From JBFMAE01 sp040756085 (GTDB lineage: Bacteria > Desulfobacterota > BSN033 > UBA1163), in NCBI GenBank assembly GCA_040756085.1, contig JBFMAE010000015.1, positions 1 through 11,540 of the forward strand: a stretch of 11,540 nucleotides of DNA, read 5' to 3'. The position numbers and the translations under genes were made by a program. Shown here in pieces: positions 7,526-11,540 of the stretch. The notes under the pieces were generated by a model, which saw only the letters and a list, made by a program, of their open reading frames with translations, did no database searches and was not told the DNA's origin. The first letter of the stretch is position 1; each line of letters begins with the position of its first letter.

Positions 7526-7551
7526 ATTATCACAGTAATTCGGGTTGTCAA
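7526..7551 (-). promoter_or_regulatory. candidate sigma-70 promoter of nrdJ
   Basis: On the minus strand TTGACA (7551-7546) lies upstream of TGTGATAAT, an extended -10 (GATAAT at 7531-7526), about 40 bases before the nrdJ start. The spacing between the hexamers is 14 bp, shorter than the usual 16-18, so either the extended -10 carries most of the activity or the pairing is wrong. No NrdR box or cobalamin riboswitch was recognised in the 275-bp gap 7489-7763, which otherwise holds no supported gene. Confidence 0.4.
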
Positions 7552-7763
7552 GAGTCAAATTGATTTGGCTCTTCAGAGAAAAAACATCTCTTGAAGTGTT
7601 TTGGTGGTGATGTCTTAACCAGAATGAGATTTTTGATTGACAAGTTTCCTCATAGCCTCTTCTGCCTTCGTTCAGGTCGAACGGATTTTGGCGGTTCAAA
7701 AACGATATGAACTAATGCAACGAAGAAAAGAGGGAATATTCAAAGGGTGAGTGGTTCTTCTAT

Positions 7764-8489
7764 TTAGATGAGAATCTTGTCCAGAAATTCCTTCGTTCTT
7801 GGGTTTTTGGGATTTTTGAAGAAACTGACATCAGTTCCCCGTTCAATAATTCTTCCCTCATCCATGAAGATAATCTCGTCAGCCACTTCCCGGGCAAATC
7901 CCATCTCATGGGTGACTACGATCATGGTCATCCCACCCTTTGAGAGGTCAATCATGACGTCGAGCACCTCCTTGATCATTTCCGGGTCCAGGGCTGAAGT
8001 GGGCTCATCGAACATCATGATCTTTGGTTCCATGGCCAAAGACCTTGCTATGGCAACTCTCTGTTGTTGGCCGCCCGAGAGATTGGCCGGGTATTCAAGG
8101 GCCTTTTCCGGGATTCCCACCCTCTGAAGGAGTTCCATGGCCTTGGCCTCGGCCTCTTTTTTTGACTTATTTCGGACCTTCATAGGAGCTAAGGTAATGT
8201 TCTGAAGCGCAGTCATATGCGGATAAAGCTCGAAACGCTGGAAAACCATACCGATTTCTGTGCGAAGTTTATAGAGGTTGGTTGACGGGTCGCTCACCGA
8301 GACACCATCTACGATGATTTCACCTTCCTGGAAGGGTTCCAGGCCATTGATACATCTAAGAAGAGTACTCTTACCTGAACCGCTTGGTCCACACACAACC
8401 ACGGTCTGTCCCTGCTTGATCTCCTCGTTGATATTGCGGAGAACCTGGAAATGGCCATACCATTTGCTTAGATCTCTAATTTCAATCAT
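7764..8489 (-). CDS. glnQ: polar amino-acid ABC importer, ATP-binding subunit
   Basis: This 241-residue protein is a full-length GlnQ/HisP-type ATPase, which powers uptake of polar amino acids from the cytoplasmic face of the membrane. Walker A is GPSGSGKST (34-42), the Q-loop is Gln84 (MVFQ), the signature is LSGGQQQR (137-144), Walker B is IMMFDE (157-162) and the switch histidine is His194 (VVTHEMGFA). MVFQRFELYPHMT is typical of this subfamily. The gene starts four bases after the frame-corrected end of the permease (TGA at 8494-8496), as in a compact operon. The ATPase itself is intact although both permease genes beside it are damaged. The substrate (glutamine, glutamate, aspartate or other) cannot be told. 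Confidence 0.93.
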   Translation of the reverse strand: MIEIRDLSKWYGHFQVLRNINEEIKQGQTVVVCGPSGSGKSTLLRCINGLEPFQEGEIIVDGVSVSDPSTNLYKLRTEIGMVFQRFELYPHMTALQNITLAPMKVRNKSKKEAEAKAMELLQRVGIPEKALEYPANLSGGQQQRVAIARSLAMEPKIMMFDEPTSALDPEMIKEVLDVMIDLSKGGMTMIVVTHEMGFAREVADEIIFMDEGRIIERGTDVSFFKNPKNPRTKEFLDKILI

Positions 8490-8493
8490 TGTC

Positions 8494-9143
8494 TCAGTAT
8501 CCCCTTTCCCTCTTCACCTCGAATCGTCGGCTAACTACCGAACTTATGTAACAGGTGATCAGGAACAAAATGGCCACAAAGCCAAAAAGCTGATAGACCT
8601 GACTTCTATGTTATCCACAATCGTCGTTCTCCGGACGAATTCAGGGAGTCCGATCACGAAGGCCAAGCAGGTATCCTGGTAGGTGACGATGCTCTGGGTA
8701 ATCATGCTGGGGAGCATCCTCCGGACGGCAATGGGGATGAGGATATAACGGGTGGTCTGAATATAGTTGAGCCCTGTCGAATATCCAGCTTCAATTTGCC
8801 CCTTGCTTACCGACTGGTACCCGGCCCGAAGAATTTCACCGAAGTATGTCGCCTCGAAGATAATGAAGGAAATCACCGCCGACGGGAAAGGGTCCATAGG
8901 ACTGCCGATAATGATGGGCATAACGAAATAGAACCAGAAGATCACCAGGATGAGAGGGATGTTGCGGATTAGATTGACGTAGAAGGTAACCGGATAGTAA
9001 ACCCATTTCTTCTTTGAGATTCTCCCCAGTCCCACTAATATGCCCAAGGGGATTCCTCCCAACAAGGCGAAGGAGGTCAATTTTACCGTTATCCAAAATC
9101 CACCCATGAGAAACGGGAGGTTTCTAATTACTGCATCAAACAT
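8494..9143 (-). pseudogene. amino-acid ABC importer permease with a C-terminal frameshift
   Basis: The reading frame from ATG 9143 (ideal GGAGG eight bases upstream) gives an inner-membrane permease of the HisM/GltJ type. It has the first membrane segment LMGGFWITVKLTSFALLGG, YFGEILRAG, and the EAA-like loop EAGYSTGLNYIQTTRYILIPIAVRRMLP that docks on the ATPase. The frame ends early at 8559, after 194 residues, with the non-homologous tail ISFLALWPFCS. Shifting frame near 8596-8606 restores VYQLFGFVAILFLITCYISS and a basic tail ending at TGA 8494-8496, giving about 216 residues, the usual family length, and closing up to the ATPase start. One base is therefore missing (or two added). It may be true decay or an assembly error. 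The last membrane helix is lost in the uncorrected product. The same frame is also open upstream of 9143, but that part is out of frame with the upstream permease remnant and is not coding. Confidence 0.8.
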
Positions 9144-9145
9144 CC

Positions 9146-9382
9146 TCATTTCCTCCCAACCAGGCCAGCTATCCTGAACCGCGATTCCAGAATGCCCATG
9201 AGTTTGACAACAGTAAGCCCTAGAATCAGGTAAATCACCATAGCACCGGTGGTTGCTTCCAGGCCGTGAAAGGTCTCTGAATCGATCTTGTAGCTCATGA
9301 AGGTCGTCTCGGCCACACCAATGGTCATGGCGATGGAGGAGTTCTTGAAGATGGTGAGAAACTCGGTAGCAATTTGGTTTAG
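9146..9382 (-). pseudogene. 5'-truncated amino-acid ABC importer permease (C-terminal fragment)
   Basis: The 78 codons before the TGA at 9146-9148 encode LNQIATEFLTIFKNSSIA, then a final membrane helix, and end in ESRFRIAGLVGRK. This is the C-terminal third of a GltJ/HisQ-type permease: the cytoplasmic loop before NSSIA and the last helix are recognisable. The N-terminal two thirds, with the first membrane segments and the EAA loop start, are missing. An in-frame TGA at 9383-9385 marks the end of homology, and upstream DNA is unlike a permease. Its stop is within five bases of the next permease start, as in an original operon. An internal ATG (9328) could yield 60 residues at most, unlikely to be functional. 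Confidence 0.75.
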
Positions 9383-9489
9383 TCAAGTATTATTCTTCTC
9401 TGTTTGTTCAGAATATTTGATGAGAAAATGCGATCGTTTCGGAATCATTGACAGCTCATTTAAAAATTTATAATATTTCTTCATATATA
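9383..9489. other. AT-rich junction beside the truncated permease; no supported gene
   Basis: This low-GC stretch separates the broken permease from the palindromic element. A 33-codon minus-strand frame (9383-9484, starting MKKYYKFLNELS) runs up to the TGA and is in phase with the permease remnant, but it has no ribosome binding site and no recognisable homology. The base composition is clearly more AT-rich than that of the genes on either side. Confidence 0.4.
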
Positions 9490-9676
9490 AATTGAGCGAT
9501 TTTTTAACCATAAGAATATGAGGCCCTCTTTTCATGTCTGAGCGATAGCGAAGAATCTGACATGAAATGTCATCCTGAACGTAGTGAAGGATCTCATAGG
9601 TTCCTTCGTTTTGCTCAGGACAAGCTTCGTCGCCTGTTGGCTCCTCAGAATGACAACTCGAAGGAATCGCTCAATT
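9490..9676. repeat. 187-bp compound palindromic element with perfect 12-bp terminal inverted repeats
   Basis: AATTGAGCGATT (9490-9501) is the exact reverse complement of AATCGCTCAATT (9665-9676). Nested inside are a 9-bp hairpin, TTTCATGTC (9530-9538) with GACATGAAA (9559-9567), and a second unit opening TGTCATCCTGA (9568-9578) and closing TCAGAATGACA (9645-9655), one mismatch. The inner unit contains GAACGTAGTGAAGGATC, a phrase found in widespread environmental-genome repeats. The whole has the look of a miniature inverted-repeat element or stacked repeats. It has no coding capacity and no obvious target-site duplication. Confidence 0.7.
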
Positions 9677-9726
9677 AAGGTTGTGTTAAAATAGATTATC
9701 ATGGAATTCATTTCTAAGGTGAAAAG

Positions 9727-10452
9727 ATGTCTGAAAAGATCATCGGTATTTTAGGTGGAATGGGGCCGGAGGCCACCATCGATCTCTTTACAAAGATCGT
9801 CAAAGGGATAAAGGTTAAAAAGGATCAGGATCATTTCAGAATCCTTATCGACAATAATCCGAAGATTCCCGACCGAACCTTAGCCATTCAGGGTAAAGGC
9901 CCAAGCCCTTTGGCCGAACTATTTCGAAGTGTAAAGATCCTGGAAAGAGCTAAATCAGATTTTATCGTCATCCCGTGCGTAACCGCCCATTATTACTACG
10001 AATCCCTTCAGAAGAGGATAAGGATCCCGATCCTCCACCTCGTTGAAGAAACAGTGAAGCACATTCTGAGCAGGTTGAAAGGAATCCGTAAAATCGGTTT
10101 GATCGCTACTACAGGTACGATTCATGCCGGCCTCTTTCAAAAGGCTTTCTCCCATACTGGCATTGAACTGATTCTTCCAGCTCCCGAAATCCAGAAAAAG
10201 TATGTGATGGAGGCCATCTACGGAAGAAGGGATGGGATCAAAGCCATCGGTCCGTCAGAGAAATCGAAATGCCTTGTCCTTGAGGCTTCTCATAAGTTGA
10301 TTCGTCAGGGAGCCCAGGCAATCATCGCCGGCTGCACAGAGGTTCCACTCGTATTGAAGGAGGGAGACCTTTCCGTTCCGGTGATCGACCCGATCTCCGT
10401 TCTTGCCCAAGCGGCCATTGAGAAGGCTCGAGAGAAAAAGAAGAAGTCATGA
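9727..10452 (+). CDS. aspartate/glutamate racemase family protein
   Basis: A 241-residue cytoplasmic protein of the Asp/Glu/hydantoin racemase superfamily, whose members interconvert L- and D-amino acids without a cofactor through two cysteines. The N-terminus IIGILGGMGPEAT (5-17) is characteristic of the RacD/YgeA branch. The two catalytic cysteines are present: Cys84 in IPCVTAHYYY and Cys203 in AGCTEVPLVL. The usual motif is PCNTAH, and here Asn is replaced by Val85. The TGTIHAGLFQKA segment (129-140) is also typical. The ATG has AAGGTG five bases upstream. The gene overlaps the hydrolase that follows by four bases (ATGA), so the two are translationally coupled. Aspartate is the best guess for substrate, but the Val85 change leaves room for another or for altered activity. 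Confidence 0.88.
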   Translation: MSEKIIGILGGMGPEATIDLFTKIVKGIKVKKDQDHFRILIDNNPKIPDRTLAIQGKGPSPLAELFRSVKILERAKSDFIVIPCVTAHYYYESLQKRIRIPILHLVEETVKHILSRLKGIRKIGLIATTGTIHAGLFQKAFSHTGIELILPAPEIQKKYVMEAIYGRRDGIKAIGPSEKSKCLVLEASHKLIRQGAQAIIAGCTEVPLVLKEGDLSVPVIDPISVLAQAAIEKAREKKKKS

Positions 10453-11420
10453 CCACTCAGGTGTTTGATAAAATTTATAAAATTGAACTTCCCATCCCCT
10501 TCCCTCTTAAGACAACGAATGTATACTTTATTGATGATTCTCCAAGAACCCTTGTCGATGCAGGGATTAAAACAGAGGTTTCATTCGAAGCCTTAAAAAA
10601 GGAACTGGAAAGTATCGGTTTCAGCATCCAATCGATTGAGCGGATTCTCATCACCCATGGCCATATCGATCACTACGGCTTAGCCAAAAGGGTTTCCTCT
10701 CTATCCGGTGCTAAGATTTATATCCATCCCATAGAATATGGTAGGACCCGTTCGGTGATCCACCGGCGTGGCTTTCTGAAGGTGATCTTATTGAGAAACG
10801 GTGTGCCTGAGGCCCTGGTGAATGAGGCTCTCCGGTATATGGAATCCGCCCAGAAAATGGCCGATTCTCTGGATGAGGCCTTTTTCCTGGACGACGAAGA
10901 TTCAATCCTTTTTAAATCGATGACCTGGAGAACCATTCATTGTCCTGGCCACAGTCCCGGCCTCATCTGTTTCTATTGGCCAGAGAGAAAAATTTTATTC
11001 ACGGGTGACCATCTCTTAAAAGAGATCACTCCTAATCCCATTCTAAATGTTCATGAAAACAGATCGCCTTTCCGTTACCCAAGCCTGAAGGAATATTTGT
11101 CCTCCTTAGAAAAAGTAGAGAGGTTGGACCTCTCCCTCCTTCTCCCCGGACATGGGGAGGAGGTCAGCAATCCAAGAGATCTGATTCAAAAAATCTTCAC
11201 CCATCACCGGGAACGAATGGACCGTATCCTCGCCTTCTTATCCAAAGAGGAAAAGACCCCCTACGAAATCGCCATGGATTTATTCCCAGGAGTTCCTCCT
11301 TTTGAGGTCTTCCTGGGAATCTCCGAAGCTCTCGGCCATTTAGACATTCTGAAGGAGAAGGGGATGGTCACGGTAAAAGAAAAAGAGGGGAAAGATTATT
11401 ATTTGTTAGAAAGTTTGTAA
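10449..11420 (+). CDS. MBL-fold metallo-hydrolase with C-terminal winged-helix domain
   Basis: This 323-residue protein has a complete metallo-beta-lactamase metal site: THGHIDHYG (69-77; His70, His72, Asp74, His75), His168 in CPGHSPG, Asp187 in FTGDHLL and His235 in LLPGHGEE. The first part resembles glyoxalase II / LACTB2-like hydrolases. From about residue 253 (HHRERMDRILAFL) to 318 it ends in the winged-helix domain often found at the C-terminus of such proteins (BLACT_WH type), with TPYEIAMDLFP and LDILKEKGMVTV. The fold predicts hydrolysis of an ester, thioester or phosphodiester bond; the substrate is unknown. It overlaps the racemase-family gene by four bases. There is no signal peptide, so it is cytoplasmic. 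No clear terminator follows, although the 3' flank is T-rich. Confidence 0.9.
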   Translation: MTTQVFDKIYKIELPIPFPLKTTNVYFIDDSPRTLVDAGIKTEVSFEALKKELESIGFSIQSIERILITHGHIDHYGLAKRVSSLSGAKIYIHPIEYGRTRSVIHRRGFLKVILLRNGVPEALVNEALRYMESAQKMADSLDEAFFLDDEDSILFKSMTWRTIHCPGHSPGLICFYWPERKILFTGDHLLKEITPNPILNVHENRSPFRYPSLKEYLSSLEKVERLDLSLLLPGHGEEVSNPRDLIQKIFTHHRERMDRILAFLSKEEKTPYEIAMDLFPGVPPFEVFLGISEALGHLDILKEKGMVTVKEKEGKDYYLLESL

Positions 11421-11478
11421 CATTTTAGCCAAATAAAGTGCCCGAAATTTTTTTTAAAAGTAGCACTGGCGTTTTTAG

Positions 11479-11517
11479 AAGCAATATGCTATATCATGGC
11501 CCATGGAGATATTGCTT
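11479..11517. repeat. 39-bp dyad with 9-bp perfect arms around a CCATGG-containing centre
   Basis: AAGCAATAT (11479-11487) is the exact reverse complement of ATATTGCTT (11509-11517). Between them lies CATGGCCCATGG, itself nearly palindromic. Two ATGs (11496 and 11503) open short frames that run off the window edge, but neither has a ribosome binding site or recognisable product. It may be an operator-like site, a repeat, or chance. Confidence 0.35.
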
Positions 11518-11540
11518 ATCATCCGGGGCCGAGAGATACG

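Noticed and set aside
7502..7699. 65-codon minus-strand frame upstream of nrdJ
   Set aside because: There is no recognisable family, the composition is poor, and it overlaps the candidate nrdJ promoter; it looks like a chance frame.
7489..7763. Cobalamin riboswitch or NrdR box upstream of nrdJ
   Set aside because: No B12-box or paired NrdR-box pattern was recognised by eye; a covariance-model search would decide.
9146..9386. Long upstream extension of the permease frame to 9386
   Set aside because: This part is out of frame with the permease remnant, rich in His and Arg, and has no membrane segments; the true start is ATG 9143 with its GGAGG site.
9383..9484. Minus-strand 33-codon frame (MKKYYKFLNELS...) in phase with the permease remnant, faintly like the N-terminus of a dipeptidase
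   Set aside because: It is short, has no ribosome binding site, and the resemblance rests on a few residues with a gap. It is kept only as part of the junction description.
11467..11483. Possible sigma-54 promoter (TGGC...GC) near the right edge
   Set aside because: The GG to GC spacing is 11 instead of the required 10, so it does not fit the -24/-12 consensus.
11496..11540. Start of a further gene at ATG 11496 or 11503
   Set aside because: No Shine-Dalgarno and too few codons to recognise; both ATGs lie inside the dyad.

Overview
The window reads as chromosomal DNA of a mid-GC bacterium, probably anaerobic or microaerophilic. It carries a cobalamin-dependent (class II, oxygen-independent) ribonucleotide reductase, a corrinoid adenosyltransferase, a GlcD-type flavin oxidoreductase and a second FAD-dependent oxidoreductase. 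The flanking TGTCATTCC-type repeats and lone GlcD genes are common in Desulfobacterota-like (former Deltaproteobacteria) genomes, but the lineage cannot be fixed from sequence alone. No phage genes, transposase, CRISPR array, tRNA or rRNA were seen. Apart from local decay around the amino-acid transporter this is ordinary core and accessory metabolism, and I do not see a convincing new defence or mobile system.

Layout. Positions 1-322: possible 3' end of an outer-membrane-type protein, a degraded dispersed repeat, and the leader of glcD. 323-1696 (+): GlcD-like FAD-linked oxidase. 1767-7488 (all minus): a run read right to left as nrdJ, a DUF3108 exported protein, an FAD-dependent flavoprotein of the SdhA/FrdA/NadB superfamily, and a PduO-type cob(I)alamin adenosyltransferase. 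The gaps in this run hold short reiterated motifs and one 85-bp palindromic repeat. 7764-9382 (minus): the remains of a polar amino-acid ABC importer, with an intact ATPase, a frameshifted permease, a second permease reduced to its C-terminal 78 codons, and no binding protein. 9490-9676: a compound palindromic element with perfect 12-bp terminal inverted repeats. 9727-11420 (+): a translationally coupled pair, an Asp/Glu-racemase-family protein and a metallo-beta-lactamase-fold hydrolase with a C-terminal winged helix. 11421-11540: no recognised gene, but a 39-bp dyad.

How the genes fit together. The adenosyltransferase makes adenosylcobalamin, the cofactor that NrdJ needs, so the two ends of the minus-strand run are functionally linked. 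The importer remnant and the racemase-family gene both concern amino acids, but they are divergent and separated by the palindromic element, so a joint pathway is only a guess.
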